Assembly (NCBI GenBank): GCA_900542195.1
Contig: UQNA01000003.1
Coordinates: 1-64,000, forward strand
Reading direction: 5' to 3'
From: an uncultured Sutterella sp.
GTDB lineage: Bacteria > Pseudomonadota > Gammaproteobacteria > Burkholderiales > Burkholderiaceae_F
DNA: 64,000 nt
Below are positions 15,129 through 24,482 of the stretch, one piece after another. The notes under the pieces were generated by a model. It was not told the origin of the DNA and ran no database searches. It saw only the letters and a list, made by a program, of their open reading frames with translations. The position numbers were made by a program, and so were the translations under genes. Numbering within the stretch: position 1 is the first letter of the stretch; each line of letters starts with the position of its first letter.

Positions 15129-16490
15129 ATGGGTGCTATTTTTTGGTTTCAAGTTTTACTGCTTTTAGCATTCTTGTTCTTCGGAGCAAGAAAAGGCGGT
15201 ATGTGTTTGGGCCTCTTGGGCGGTATTGGCCTTATCATTTTCGTTTTCGGCCCGAAGCCATGGCTTGGACTCCCACCAGGAAAACCTCCAGTTGACGTTA
15301 TTCTGACTATTATTGCTGTAGTAGCTGCTGGCGCCACACTTCAGGCCTCCGGCGGTTTGGACTGCATGCTTCAGGTAGCTGAAAAAATTCTTCGTAATCG
15401 TCCGAAGATGGTTACCTTCCTCGCTCCATTGGTCACTTTCACATTGACTATTCTTTGCGGTACAGGCCACACTGTATACACAATGCTCCCGATTATTTAT
15501 GACGTGGCTATTAAGACAGGAATCCGTCCGGAACGTCCGATGGCAGCTTCTTCTATTGCTGCACAGATGGGCGTTATCTGCTCTCCGGTTTCCGTAGCTT
15601 GCGTTTCTATGATCGCCTTGATGGCTGGCCACCCAATGGCAAACGGTACAGAAATCAACCTTTTGACATTGATGTCTTTGACAATCCCTGCCGGTTTGAT
15701 TGGTTTGCTCGTAATGGCAACTTGGTCTAACTTCCGCGGTAAAGATTTGGATAAAGATCCGGAATTCCAGGCTCTTATTGCAGATCCGGAAGCTAAGAAG
15801 TATGTCTACGGCGAAACATTGACTCTCCTTGGCAAGAAGCTTCCTACAAAACAGTGGACTGCTATGTGGATCTTCTTGGCCGTTGTTGCTGTCGTTGCAT
15901 GTCTTGGTGCAGTTTCTGAATTCAGACCAATGGTTGGAAAGAAACCGCTCTCCATGACATTAGTAATTCAGATGTTCATGTTCGCTTGCGGTGCGATCAT
16001 CGTATTCGCGACAGGAACTGCTCCGAAGTCCATTGGCGCCACTCCGGTATTCCGTTCAGGTATGGTTGCCGTTGTTTGCGTGTTCGGTGTTGCATGGATG
16101 TCCGATACAGTGTTTAAAGCTCACTTGAACGATCTTAAGGAAGTCTTGGTTGAATACGTTAAGGTTTATCCATGGGCCTATGCTTTCGTTATCCTCCTTG
16201 TTTCTAAGCTGGTTAACTCTCAGGCGGCTGCAGTTGCTACCATCGTTCCGGTTGCTCTGGCCGTTGGAACACCTGCAGGCGTTGTAGTCGGTTGCTCTGC
16301 TGCTTGCTACGGTTACTACATTATCCCGACTTATCCGTCTGACTTAGCATCTATCGAATTCGACCGCTCCGGTACAACTAAGATTGGTAAGTTTGTTATC
16401 AACCACTCCTTCATCCTTCCGGGTTTGATTGGTGTGTGTACCGCCACGGTTGCCGGTTACTGCATGGCATTCTTGCGCGGCTGGATCTAA
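15129..16490 (+). CDS. Anaerobic C4-dicarboxylate transporter, DcuA/DcuB family
   Basis: A 453-residue inner-membrane carrier with about ten to twelve helices. Family signatures include LLAFLFFGARKGGMCLGLLGG near the N terminus, CGTGHTVYTMLPII, RPERPMAASSIAAQMGVICSPVSVA and the C-terminal YPSDLASIEFDRSGTTKIGK segment. Dcu proteins exchange fumarate, malate or aspartate for succinate during fumarate respiration. ATG 15129 has AGGAAG six bases upstream; a start at 15093 would add 12 residues without a ribosome site. A strong terminator follows, so the gene is monocistronic. I cannot separate DcuA from DcuB by sequence alone. Confidence 0.9.
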   Translation: MGAIFWFQVLLLLAFLFFGARKGGMCLGLLGGIGLIIFVFGPKPWLGLPPGKPPVDVILTIIAVVAAGATLQASGGLDCMLQVAEKILRNRPKMVTFLAPLVTFTLTILCGTGHTVYTMLPIIYDVAIKTGIRPERPMAASSIAAQMGVICSPVSVACVSMIALMAGHPMANGTEINLLTLMSLTIPAGLIGLLVMATWSNFRGKDLDKDPEFQALIADPEAKKYVYGETLTLLGKKLPTKQWTAMWIFLAVVAVVACLGAVSEFRPMVGKKPLSMTLVIQMFMFACGAIIVFATGTAPKSIGATPVFRSGMVAVVCVFGVAWMSDTVFKAHLNDLKEVLVEYVKVYPWAYAFVILLVSKLVNSQAAAVATIVPVALAVGTPAGVVVGCSAACYGYYIIPTYPSDLASIEFDRSGTTKIGKFVINHSFILPGLIGVCTATVAGYCMAFLRGWI

Positions 16491-16517
16491 TTCATTAAAC
16501 AAAAGTTCTTTTGAACT

Positions 16518-16547
16518 AAAAAAAGGAGGCTCGTCCTCCTTTTTTTT
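16518..16547 (+). terminator. Intrinsic terminator after the Dcu carrier
   Basis: AAAGGAGG and CCTCCTTT form a stem around CTCGT, flanked by an A-run on the left and eight Ts on the right. It separates the Dcu gene from the nap operon. Confidence 0.85.
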
Positions 16548-16705
16548 ATGGGGAGAAATCGTAAAAATCATATACAAATACCTTAAAAAGTAAGTGTTTC
16601 TACCTAATGATTTTGGTTATTTCTGGGTAGAATATTTGCTCCTTACTCAAGATTATTCATAATTTAAAAAACCCCTAATGAACAACTAGTGTAAGTAGGT
16701 ACCCC

Positions 16706-16984
16706 ATGAATTATTCTGGCCTGCTGGTGGCTTGCAAACCCGGATGCTTTTCGCAAGCCTTGGAAGCTGTCTCCACTATTTCCGGTGTCGAAGTTCACCA
16801 AAAACAAGAAGAAGCCAGTCGTTTTATTGTGGTGGTCGAAGCCCCGTCGGTCACTGAAGAGACAGAAATATTTAAATCAATTTCAGCCCTTGACTCCGTC
16901 ATGGATGTTTCCCTTTTAGTCCATCATTTTGAAGAATCCGCTGAAATTAATCCCCTTGATAATTTTGAAAAGTTAACCCAATAA
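16706..16984 (+). CDS. napD: NapD, maturation chaperone for NapA
   Basis: A 92-residue cytoplasmic protein of NapD size and pattern (NYSGLLVACKPGCFSQALEAVSTISGVEVHQ, then a second beta-alpha half). NapD binds the Tat signal peptide of NapA and holds it until the molybdenum cofactor is loaded. It leads the napD-napA-napG-napH-napB operon and ends 19 bases before napA. A TACCCCA heptamer overlaps the bases just before the ATG; upstream lie AAACCCCTAAT (16669-16679) and CTGGGTAG (16623-16630), possible NarL-type sites. The ribosome binding site is weak. Confidence 0.88.
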   Translation: MNYSGLLVACKPGCFSQALEAVSTISGVEVHQKQEEASRFIVVVEAPSVTEETEIFKSISALDSVMDVSLLVHHFEESAEINPLDNFEKLTQ

Positions 16985-17003
16985 CTTTGGTTTAGGAGAG
17001 CGT

Positions 17004-19763
17004 ATGACGACTAATTTACCCCAAGTCAAGCGTCGTGAACTTTTAAAAGCAGGTATTGCTGCTTCAGCTGCAATGACAGTTGGCATTCCTGTTTCAGAAG
17101 TAGCTAAGGCTGCTGCCGGAGCTGCTGAAAATGGAATTGTTTGGACAAAAGGCGTCTGCCGCTTCTGCGGAACCGGATGCGGTTTGTCAGTCGGTGTAAA
17201 AGACGGCCGTGTAGTTGCAACGAAAGGAGACCCTGACGCACCTGTCAATAGAGGTCTTAACTGCATTAAAGGCTATTTCAACGCCAAGATTTTGTACGGC
17301 AAAGACAGACTTACCAAGCCGTTGTTAAGAAAGACAAACGGAAAATACGACAAGAACGGCAAGTTCGAAGCTGTCTCTTGGGAAGAAGCCCTTGATGTTA
17401 TGGCTGATAAATTCCTTCAGACATACAAGGCTAAAGGCCCGACTGCTGTTGCTATTCTTGGTTCCGGTCAGTACACCATCCCTGAAGCTTACGCAGCAAG
17501 CAAGCTTGTAAAGGCCGGCTGGCGTTCTAACAACTTGGATCCGAATGCCCGCTTGTGTATGGCAAGTGCCGTGGTAGGCTTCTATCAAGTATTCGGTATT
17601 GACGAACCCGCTAATAACTATTCCGACATTGAAAAATGCAACACAATGGTTTTGTGGGGCAACAATATGGCGGAAGCTCATCCGGTTTTGTGGTCTCGAG
17701 TCGCCGACAGAAAATTGACCCATGCTGCCACTAAGATTATTAACGTGACTACCTATAAGAACATGAGTTCTAACTTGGCAGACACAACAATTATCTTCAA
17801 GCCGAATACAGATCTTGCTATTCTCAACTACATCTTGAGAGAAATCGTTAATCGAGGTGCCGTTGAGCAGGATTTCGTTAATAAACACTGTATTTTCGCA
17901 ACCGGTAACGTTGACATCGGTTACGGAATGCGTCCTACCGACAAATTTGCATTCCCGGCAGAAAAAGATGTTCAAAAGAAACAAAATGAGATCGTCTTAG
18001 ACAAGTGGGAAGCTATTGCCCAAGGCCGCAAAGAAGGTCAGGTTGTTAAGCAAGTTCACCAGGGCGGTAAAGCCGGCGGTCACTGGTCCATTACTTTTGA
18101 AGAATTCAAGAAGGGTCTTGAACCGTATACACTTGATTTCGTAGCTGAGCTCTCCAAGGGAGATCCTGATGAAAGCATGGAAGACTTCAAGAAGAAATTG
18201 GTCGCCCTTGCTGATACTTACATTGATAAGGCCAACGATATTCTCAGCTTCTGGTGTATGGGAGCTAACCAGCATCAAAGAGGCGTATGGGTAAACGAAC
18301 AGATTTATGCCGTTCATCTTTTGTTGGCTAAGCACGCACGTCCGGGCAATGGCGCTTTCTCTTTAACAGGTCAGCCGTCTGCTTGCGGTTCGGCTCGTGA
18401 GGTTGGTACTTTCTGCCATCGTCTGCCGTCTGATCTGTTGGTAGCTGCTAAACCGGCACGCGTCAAATCTGAAAAGATTTGGGGCATCCCGGAAAAGACT
18501 ATCAATCCGAAAGTCGGCAGAGCCTTTATGGAAATTCTGCGCGGTATGGAAGATGATTCCGTTAATTTCGTGTGGACACAGGTTGTTAACCCGTTCCAAG
18601 CCGCTCCTAACAGCAACCACTGGTTGAAGGCAGCACGCCATCCAAACAACTTTATCGTTGTGGCCGACGCTTATCCGACATACAGCTGCCGCTATGCAGA
18701 CTTGATTCTCCCTGCGGCTATGATCTTCGAGAAATGGGGCTTGTACGGCAACGCAGAAAGACGTACACAAGGCTGGCAGCAAATGGCAACTCCTCCGGGA
18801 GAAGCAAGAACCGACTTGTGGATGATGATGGAATTTGCTAAGCGCATCAAACTGAAAGATGTGTGGGGCGAACAGTCAGTTCCCGGTTTGAAGGTAGAAG
18901 GTTACGAAGACGGCAAGCTTCCGAGCGTTTTGGATGAAGCTCAGAAGATGGGCTACACACCTGAAACGACTCTTTATGAAGTGTTGTATGCCCGTAAGTC
19001 CAATACTAACGTTGCATGGCCTGATCCTGCCTTTGTCTGCAAGATCAACAGTACAGCGGCTCCGTCTAAACTTAACTGGTTCCCGGAAAAGGCATTGTTC
19101 TCTGAATATCGCCAATTCACTTTGGGCGACGGTCACGATCTTGCGGATTTCGATACATATCTCAATTCCAAGACACGAGGTTTGATGTGGCCTGTTGTGA
19201 ACGGAAAAGAAACACCGTATCGCTTTAACCAGGACTTCGACCCGTATGTTAAGGAAGGCGGATATGCTTTCTACGGCAAGCTGTTTAAAGCCATCCCGAC
19301 AGGCAACCTTTGGGGTATCACAGATCCGAAGCCGGTTCCGCTGCCCAATAAGGCAAAGATTTTCTATCGTCCGTATGCTGCACCGGTTGAACAACCGGAT
19401 GCCAACTATGACTTGTGGCTTTGCACAGGCCGAATCCTTGAACATTGGCATACAGGTTCTATGACCATGAGAGTTCCTGAACTCTACAGAGCTCAGCCGA
19501 ACGCTTTTGTTTACATGAACCCTGACGATGCTGCTAAGCGCGGCCTTAAGAATGGCGATGTTGCAACTGTTGAAAGCAGACGCGGAAAGATCAATGCGAT
19601 CGTGCAGACAAATCAGCGCAACTTCATGCCTAAAGGTTCTTCTTGGCTTGCTTTCTTTGACGAGAAGGTTCAAACCAACCAGGTAGTTATCGACGCAACT
19701 GACCCGATTTCCGAAGAACCAGACTTCAAGAAATCTGCGGTCAAGATTTATAAGGCTCAATAA
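17004..19763 (+). CDS. napA: NapA, periplasmic nitrate reductase catalytic subunit
   Basis: Molybdenum enzyme of 919 residues reducing nitrate to nitrite in the periplasm. It has a Tat signal (KRRELLKAG, 9-17), a [4Fe-4S] motif Cys52-X2-Cys55-X3-Cys59 with Cys87, and the Mo-coordinating Cys185 in NARLCMAS, which separates NapA from formate dehydrogenases (selenocysteine/cysteine in other contexts) and respiratory Nar enzymes. The length matches the long NapA form with an insertion typical of epsilonproteobacterial-like proteins rather than the 830-residue enterobacterial form. GGAGAG precedes the ATG. Confidence 0.95.
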   Translation: MTTNLPQVKRRELLKAGIAASAAMTVGIPVSEVAKAAAGAAENGIVWTKGVCRFCGTGCGLSVGVKDGRVVATKGDPDAPVNRGLNCIKGYFNAKILYGKDRLTKPLLRKTNGKYDKNGKFEAVSWEEALDVMADKFLQTYKAKGPTAVAILGSGQYTIPEAYAASKLVKAGWRSNNLDPNARLCMASAVVGFYQVFGIDEPANNYSDIEKCNTMVLWGNNMAEAHPVLWSRVADRKLTHAATKIINVTTYKNMSSNLADTTIIFKPNTDLAILNYILREIVNRGAVEQDFVNKHCIFATGNVDIGYGMRPTDKFAFPAEKDVQKKQNEIVLDKWEAIAQGRKEGQVVKQVHQGGKAGGHWSITFEEFKKGLEPYTLDFVAELSKGDPDESMEDFKKKLVALADTYIDKANDILSFWCMGANQHQRGVWVNEQIYAVHLLLAKHARPGNGAFSLTGQPSACGSAREVGTFCHRLPSDLLVAAKPARVKSEKIWGIPEKTINPKVGRAFMEILRGMEDDSVNFVWTQVVNPFQAAPNSNHWLKAARHPNNFIVVADAYPTYSCRYADLILPAAMIFEKWGLYGNAERRTQGWQQMATPPGEARTDLWMMMEFAKRIKLKDVWGEQSVPGLKVEGYEDGKLPSVLDEAQKMGYTPETTLYEVLYARKSNTNVAWPDPAFVCKINSTAAPSKLNWFPEKALFSEYRQFTLGDGHDLADFDTYLNSKTRGLMWPVVNGKETPYRFNQDFDPYVKEGGYAFYGKLFKAIPTGNLWGITDPKPVPLPNKAKIFYRPYAAPVEQPDANYDLWLCTGRILEHWHTGSMTMRVPELYRAQPNAFVYMNPDDAAKRGLKNGDVATVESRRGKINAIVQTNQRNFMPKGSSWLAFFDEKVQTNQVVIDATDPISEEPDFKKSAVKIYKAQ

Positions 19764-19774
19764 ACATAGTACGC

Positions 19775-19790
19775 GGAGCCGAAAGGCTCC
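19775..19790 (+). promoter_or_regulatory. GNRA-loop hairpin between napA and napG
   Basis: GGAGCC-GAAA-GGCTCC forms a compact GNRA-tetraloop hairpin 11 bases after napA and just before the napG start. It has no U-tract. It may protect napA mRNA or modulate napG initiation. Confidence 0.6.
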
Positions 19791-19799
19791 CTCCAAAGC

Positions 19800-20576
19800 A
19801 TGACTGAGAAAAAGACATCAAGAAGAGATTTCGTTACTCGTTCCGTTCAGCTTGGAGCTGCCGGAGTAGGTGCAGGTCTGCTATGGAATCTTTTTCTTCA
19901 ACAAAGTGCCCAAGCCAGAGGATTCATTCCGAGACCTCCGGGAGCACTTGAAGGCAAAGATTTTGATACAGCTTGCACAAAATGCGGTTTGTGTGTCAAA
20001 GCATGTCCTTATGAAACGCTCAAACTGGCCAAGTTTGGTGATATCGCCGCCCCCGGCACTCCTTACTTTGAACCAAGAGAAATTCCATGCTATATGTGCA
20101 GAGATGTCCCTTGTGTCAAAGCGTGTCCATCAGGTGCGTTGGATCCGAATTTGACGGATATTACAAAAGCGAAGATGGGAGTTGCTGCGATTGACCACAG
20201 TACATGTCTTTCTTGGCAAGGTCTGAGATGCGAAATCTGTTATCGCGATTGCCCTGAACAAAACAAGGCAATTATTATCGATACGCAGCCTCGCCAGATC
20301 AGTAAACACGGTATGTTTCTGCCGGTTATTCAACCGGATCAGTGCACCGGATGCGGATTGTGCGTTCACAGCTGTCCGACAGCGGTACCTTGCATCAACA
20401 TTGTTGATCCGGATAAATTCATCGGCAGGATAGGTGATCATTATCGTCTCGGGTGGAAAGAGGCAGATGACGCCAGACCTATTCCTAACAGTCCAATGCT
20501 TGGAGAGGGCCCGACACACGAGCTTCCTCCGGGAGGATTGGATTATTTGAATTCGGAGGGTCCGAATGGCAAATAA
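19800..20576 (+). CDS. napG: NapG, ferredoxin-type quinol dehydrogenase subunit
   Basis: A 258-residue Tat-exported iron-sulfur protein: twin arginine SRRDFVTRS (8-16), a hydrophobic stretch, then four cluster motifs (CTKCGLCVKAC, CYMCRDVPCVKAC, CLSWQGLRCEICYRDC and CTGCGLCVHSC). With NapH it oxidises menaquinol and feeds NapB/NapA, the NapC-independent electron route known from Wolinella. The operon here has no napC, so NapGH is probably the main quinol oxidase. The last 11 bases overlap napH. Confidence 0.92.
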   Translation: MTEKKTSRRDFVTRSVQLGAAGVGAGLLWNLFLQQSAQARGFIPRPPGALEGKDFDTACTKCGLCVKACPYETLKLAKFGDIAAPGTPYFEPREIPCYMCRDVPCVKACPSGALDPNLTDITKAKMGVAAIDHSTCLSWQGLRCEICYRDCPEQNKAIIIDTQPRQISKHGMFLPVIQPDQCTGCGLCVHSCPTAVPCINIVDPDKFIGRIGDHYRLGWKEADDARPIPNSPMLGEGPTHELPPGGLDYLNSEGPNGK

Positions 20577-21471
20577 GGAAATCAGACATCTGCCTCCTCC
20601 AAAGACCTTGAAGGAGTGGCTTTTTCGACTGAGGTATACCATTGCAAGACGATTAGTTCAATTCACGCTCATCGCTTTGTTTATAGGTACGTTCAGACTT
20701 GGATGGAATTTGTTTGGACTTCCTCTTCTTGAAGGGGATCTGTCTTCCTCACGAATTCTTTCTTTAGTTCCGCTCTCTGATCCGTTTGCGGCATTAGAAA
20801 GGGTATTGGCTCAGTATTGGCTTTCTCCGGAGACCTTACTTGGTGCCTTTATCATTCTGGCCTTCTATGCCCTTGTCAGCGGTAGAACATTTTGTTCTTG
20901 GGTCTGTCCTATGAATTTAGTCACGGACTTCGCTTTTTGGGTTAGAGAAAAGCTGCATATTAAATCTCAGATGCTTGCTGTCCCTTCAGCAATGCGTTAT
21001 GTCTTGCTTGCAGTTTGCTTGGTGTTATGTGTTCTTACAGGCGAAGCCGCATTTGAAGCAGTTAGTCCCCAAGGAATTATCTGGCGCGAGATGGTCTATG
21101 GCATCGGCTATGGATTCTTAAGCGCGGTTTTTGGGATCTTTGCGCTGGATTTGGCTATCACTAAGAGAGGATGGTGCGGACACCTTTGTCCTCTAGGCGC
21201 CTTCTGGGCACTTTGGGGACGCTTCGGACAGCTTAAGGTCAGTTATGATGACGATACTTGTACTCGTTGCGGTGATTGCCTTAAAGTCTGTCCTGAACCT
21301 CAGGTGATTAACTTTAAAGAAGCTGCCAAAGTCGGTAGATTTGCCTCCGGCGAGTGTGTCAACTGCGGAAAATGTATTTCAATTTGTCCTGAAAATAGTT
21401 TGAATTTTAAGTTGCGTTTTGTACCCCAGAAAAAAACTGAAAACGCAAAAATAGGAGACATTCATGAATAA
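20566..21471 (+). CDS. napH: NapH, membrane quinol dehydrogenase with ferredoxin clusters
   Basis: A 301-residue polytopic protein with four to five helices. Two CX3CP motifs (CSWVCPMN about 109-116 and CGHLCPLG about 204-211) mark the NapH/CcoG family. Two cytoplasmic [4Fe-4S] sets, CTRCGDCLKVC and CVNCGKCISIC, follow near the C terminus. It anchors NapG to the membrane and oxidises menaquinol. GGAGG overlaps the napG end and precedes the ATG; its final bases overlap the napB start by eight bases. Confidence 0.92.
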   Translation: MANKEIRHLPPPKTLKEWLFRLRYTIARRLVQFTLIALFIGTFRLGWNLFGLPLLEGDLSSSRILSLVPLSDPFAALERVLAQYWLSPETLLGAFIILAFYALVSGRTFCSWVCPMNLVTDFAFWVREKLHIKSQMLAVPSAMRYVLLAVCLVLCVLTGEAAFEAVSPQGIIWREMVYGIGYGFLSAVFGIFALDLAITKRGWCGHLCPLGAFWALWGRFGQLKVSYDDDTCTRCGDCLKVCPEPQVINFKEAAKVGRFASGECVNCGKCISICPENSLNFKLRFVPQKKTENAKIGDIHE

Positions 21472-21775
21472 ACTCTTATTAGTCCCCCTGATGGCGTTAA
21501 GCTTTGCTGCTTTCGCACAAGAACCGGCCGCCGATGCTGCCATCACAGATCAATTTACACCTCCGATGATTCCGCATCCGGTAGCAGCTTATCTTCCGAT
21601 TACTCCGACAAAGAATGCTTGTTTGATGTGTCATCAGATTCCGAAACCCGGAATGCAGAAGATGAAAGGCATGCCGACTCCATTGCCACCGAGCCATGTA
21701 ACAGGAGATAAGGTTAATCCGAATCGTTATGAATGCATGCTCTGCCATGCTGAAGTGCTTCCTGAGAAGAAGTAA
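21464..21775 (+). CDS. napB: NapB, small dihaem cytochrome c of nitrate reductase
   Basis: A 103-residue exported cytochrome with haem motifs CLMCH (53-57) and CMLCH (91-95). Upstream His38 in IPHPV and His78 in PPSH are candidate distal ligands. NapB passes electrons to NapA. It is shorter than typical 140-residue NapB proteins, having little sequence before the first haem. AGGAGAC precedes the ATG. It is the last gene of the nap operon and is followed by a strong bidirectional terminator. Confidence 0.9.
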   Translation: MNKLLLVPLMALSFAAFAQEPAADAAITDQFTPPMIPHPVAAYLPITPTKNACLMCHQIPKPGMQKMKGMPTPLPPSHVTGDKVNPNRYECMLCHAEVLPEKK

Positions 21776-21802
21776 TCAGTAAGTCAGTTATGCTTCCTTA
21801 AT

Positions 21803-21836
21803 AACAAAATGCCGGTGCGAATACCGGCATTTTGTT
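21803..21836. terminator. Bidirectional terminator between napB and narL-like gene
   Basis: AACAAAATGCCGGT and ACCGGCATTTTGTT form a perfect 14-bp stem with a 6-base loop. A-rich and T-rich flanks on both sides serve both convergent operons. Confidence 0.85.
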
Positions 21837-21849
21837 AAAGAGAAAGATT

Positions 21850-22509
21850 TCAAAGCTTGATATTGTTCTCACTAACCCAAATTGCAGCTTCAACGCGGGA
21901 ATGGAAATTTAACTTTTTCAATATATGTTTTACATGAACTTTTACGGTCCCGTCTGAAATATTTAATTCTCGGGCAATGAGTTTGTTGCTTAGTCCCTGA
22001 GAAATTCCTTTAAGAACCATCAGTTCCTTTTCTGTGAGACCCTGAAGAGAGCGTGACGGCTCATCTTTCTTTTCTTTGAGAGCTTCTGCTAAAGCATTGG
22101 TGAGAACAGGACTTAAAACGACCTGTCCCTCGATTGCTCGATTGATATTTTCCAGGATTTCTTCAGGCTCTAAATCTTTGAGCAGGTACCCGTCAGCCCC
22201 GGTTTTTATTGCTTGCAGCAAATCGTTAGGAGAGTCAGATACTGTCAGCATTACTACTTTTATGGAAGGGTCATGGTTTTTGATGGCTGAGAGAATTTCG
22301 ATGCCGCTGGTCCCTTTCATGTTCAAGTCTAAAAGTACTAAATCCGGTTCTTTAGAGGTTATGCCGGCAACAGCTCCCTCAAAGGTCCCGGCTTCGCCAA
22401 TGACTTGAAAGTTTGGATTCAGTTGGAGAAGCTGAACGACACCCTTACGAAAAAGCGGATGATCGTCTACAACAAAGATTTTTGTTATTTCATTTTCGGC
22501 CATGACCAA
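21850..22509 (-). CDS. NarL/FixJ-family response regulator
   Basis: A 219-residue regulator: receiver domain with DD at the start, phospho-acceptor Asp in LVLLDLNMKGTSG (about residue 59), conserved Lys in LLKDLEPEE, then a LuxR-type helix-turn-helix (LTEKELMVLKGISQGLSNKLIARELNISDGTVKVHVKHILKKL). It pairs with the NarX-like kinase directly upstream and faces the nap operon, so nitrate/nitrite control is likely. The given TTG start has GAGGA six bases upstream; an ATG at 22503 is the alternative but is spaced too far from that site. Confidence 0.85.
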   Translation of the reverse strand: MVMAENEITKIFVVDDHPLFRKGVVQLLQLNPNFQVIGEAGTFEGAVAGITSKEPDLVLLDLNMKGTSGIEILSAIKNHDPSIKVVMLTVSDSPNDLLQAIKTGADGYLLKDLEPEEILENINRAIEGQVVLSPVLTNALAEALKEKKDEPSRSLQGLTEKELMVLKGISQGLSNKLIARELNISDGTVKVHVKHILKKLNFHSRVEAAIWVSENNIKL

Positions 22510-22533
22510 TATCCGTCCTCATTAACTGGTTTT

Positions 22534-24381
22534 CTAATTTGCAGTTCTAAATCTAAAATTAACAATCAAGCCGGTAGGAGTATTGGGCAGGAAGTTAATT
22601 TCTGCGTCTAAAGCTTTTGCTCTTTCTTCCATAATCGAAAGTCCGAAGTGGCCTTTCTTCTCACGCTCAGCCGGTTGCAAACCTTTTCCATTATCAGCAA
22701 TACTAACATTAATGAAATTATCGGAGTCAATGGAAAGAGAAACGTTGACCTTTGATGCTCGAGAATGTTTTTCAATATTAGTTAATGCTTCTTTAAGTAT
22801 ATGGATTAAGTGTACCTGCTTGTTAGCATTAATTTCAAAATCAAGAAGGTCGTTCTTCAGGTTGTATTCGATCCCGGAACGCTCATGGAATTCTTCCAAT
22901 AATTTATGAATAGATTGGCGAATGTCCGCGGAAGTAGGTTTAAGCCGGAAGGCTGTCAGTACTTCACGGAGCTGCGTGTAAGCAGTAGAAACGCCGGTTC
23001 TAAGCTCGTTTACAATTTCTTGAAGTTGCTCTTTGGGAAGTTCTTCTTTTAGGCCTAAGGAAAGGCGTGTAAGCTGAATTTTAGAAAAGGCTAAGGACTG
23101 TGCTATAGAGTCGTGAAGCTCGCGGGCAATAGTTGAACGTTCCTCATAAAGAGCAAGGCGGTAACCCTCTTCTCTTTTACGAGCATTGATTAAGGCTGTC
23201 GCAAAGATTTCACTGACGCTTTCGAATAACCGGTGATCTCTAGATTCTTCCTGTGTCTCCTCGAAATGGATTACTAAGTATCCAACGAGTCTAGAGGCAT
23301 CTTTGACTTGGATTCGGAGATAGTTCCCGCTTTCCTCAGCTAATTTATTTTGATTAGCTGAGGAGAATTGGGCCTTTAAGTTTTGCAGGAATCTTTCTTT
23401 AGCTTTAGTGTCTAATTGCGGGTAGACGGTAGAAAGACGATAAGAATCTAGGTCGTCGGACACTAGGAAAAGAGCAATCCTATTTCCATGAATGTAGTGC
23501 ATCAACTCTGCCAGAGCGTTTGATAAAGTGTCTCCTTGGAGAGTTGGCGAATTGCTGAAGATACTGCGTAAAGTAAACAGCAAATTTACGGTCTTGTTAC
23601 GTTGATCCAGATCTTTGGTTTTTCGTTTAACTTCCTCTTCCAGGGATTCGTAAAGTCTGGATAAGTCTTCAATCATGTAATTGAAACTCCCTGCTAATAC
23701 TCCAATTTCATTTTCTTTTTTGTAATTAGAGTGAACTGTGAAGTTGCCTTTTCTGACAGCAGAGGCAACATCTGCCAGAGCTTGCAATGGGAGGAAGAAT
23801 ACTCTTTGGAAATATATTAAGAATACTGCTCCCAGGAGTGGAACCAAAATACAAGTGGCTATCAGACCAATTCGAAGCCAAGTCATTTGTACAGCCAGAC
23901 TTTGTTCAATATCAAAAACAAACTTGTCGACTTTAGAGACAAAGGACGGCACATAATTAAGAAACTTGGCTTCTGTTGACGGATTTTCAATGACTCGTTC
24001 AGCCATGGGCTTTAGCATGCCGTAAAAGTCTGAATAGATTTCGTGGTAGAGGATTCGAAGCGAGTCGTTGGGTTTGTTTGGTATAGCTTTAACCAGCCCG
24101 GGGCTGTTTAGCCTTCGCTCGAACTCATTGACTGCTCTCGTAATTGCCTTTGTTCTTTGCTCCTGTTCTCTAGTGGCATATTCAGCCACGGTTAGGGCAA
24201 CTACGTAGCTCTGCATTCTCAATGAGCCGGAGATGTTGATGGCACTTCCTTTATTTGACGACTGGCCAGTCAATAAGAAAATAGAGAAAAGCGTGAATGT
24301 AATGCCGAGAGAGAAAATAAGCATTAACAGTGCAAATTGAAAGAAAAGTTTCTTTCCTTGGAGAGTCTTAAGTAAGGTCAT
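22534..24381 (-). CDS. NarX-like nitrate/nitrite sensor histidine kinase
   Basis: A 615-residue membrane kinase. The N terminus has a helix (12-38) and then a P-box like that of NarX/NarQ (GSAINISGSLRMQSY, 45-59), the nitrate-binding element of PilJ-type sensor domains. A second helix (about 167-190), HAMP region, coiled coil, GAF-like segment, and the HisKA_3 box ARELHDSIAQSL with a HATPase domain (DNGKGLQPAEREKKGHFGLSIMEERA) follow. The product should phosphorylate the adjacent NarL-type regulator. No clear Shine-Dalgarno is seen before the ATG. Confidence 0.87.
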   Translation of the reverse strand: MTLLKTLQGKKLFFQFALLMLIFSLGITFTLFSIFLLTGQSSNKGSAINISGSLRMQSYVVALTVAEYATREQEQRTKAITRAVNEFERRLNSPGLVKAIPNKPNDSLRILYHEIYSDFYGMLKPMAERVIENPSTEAKFLNYVPSFVSKVDKFVFDIEQSLAVQMTWLRIGLIATCILVPLLGAVFLIYFQRVFFLPLQALADVASAVRKGNFTVHSNYKKENEIGVLAGSFNYMIEDLSRLYESLEEEVKRKTKDLDQRNKTVNLLFTLRSIFSNSPTLQGDTLSNALAELMHYIHGNRIALFLVSDDLDSYRLSTVYPQLDTKAKERFLQNLKAQFSSANQNKLAEESGNYLRIQVKDASRLVGYLVIHFEETQEESRDHRLFESVSEIFATALINARKREEGYRLALYEERSTIARELHDSIAQSLAFSKIQLTRLSLGLKEELPKEQLQEIVNELRTGVSTAYTQLREVLTAFRLKPTSADIRQSIHKLLEEFHERSGIEYNLKNDLLDFEINANKQVHLIHILKEALTNIEKHSRASKVNVSLSIDSDNFINVSIADNGKGLQPAEREKKGHFGLSIMEERAKALDAEINFLPNTPTGLIVNFRFRTAN

Positions 24382-24430
24382 TACACGTGAGAATTCTGAG
24401 CTGTGAGACTAATTGTAGCAACAGGGAGAA

Positions 24431-24464
24431 AAAAAATCGCCCCAAAAAGGTGGGGCGATTTTTT
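24431..24464 (-). terminator. Intrinsic terminator of the M20 hydrolase gene
   Basis: AAAAAATCGCCCC and GGGGCGATTTTTT form a 13-bp stem with an 8-base loop, followed on the minus strand by more Ts. It lies 19 bases after the hydrolase stop and just upstream of the NarX-like gene. Confidence 0.85.
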
Positions 24465-24482
24465 TTGATAGTGATCTAAAGG

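Noticed and set aside
17004..19763. Formate dehydrogenase or assimilatory nitrate reductase for the molybdoenzyme
   Set aside because: The Tat signal, NARLCMAS cysteine and the napD/napG/napH/napB neighbours identify NapA.
18876..19796. 306-codon open frame antisense to napA
   Set aside because: It is wholly inside napA, has no family resemblance, and similar antisense frames run against other strongly coded genes such as mccA (1164-1946).
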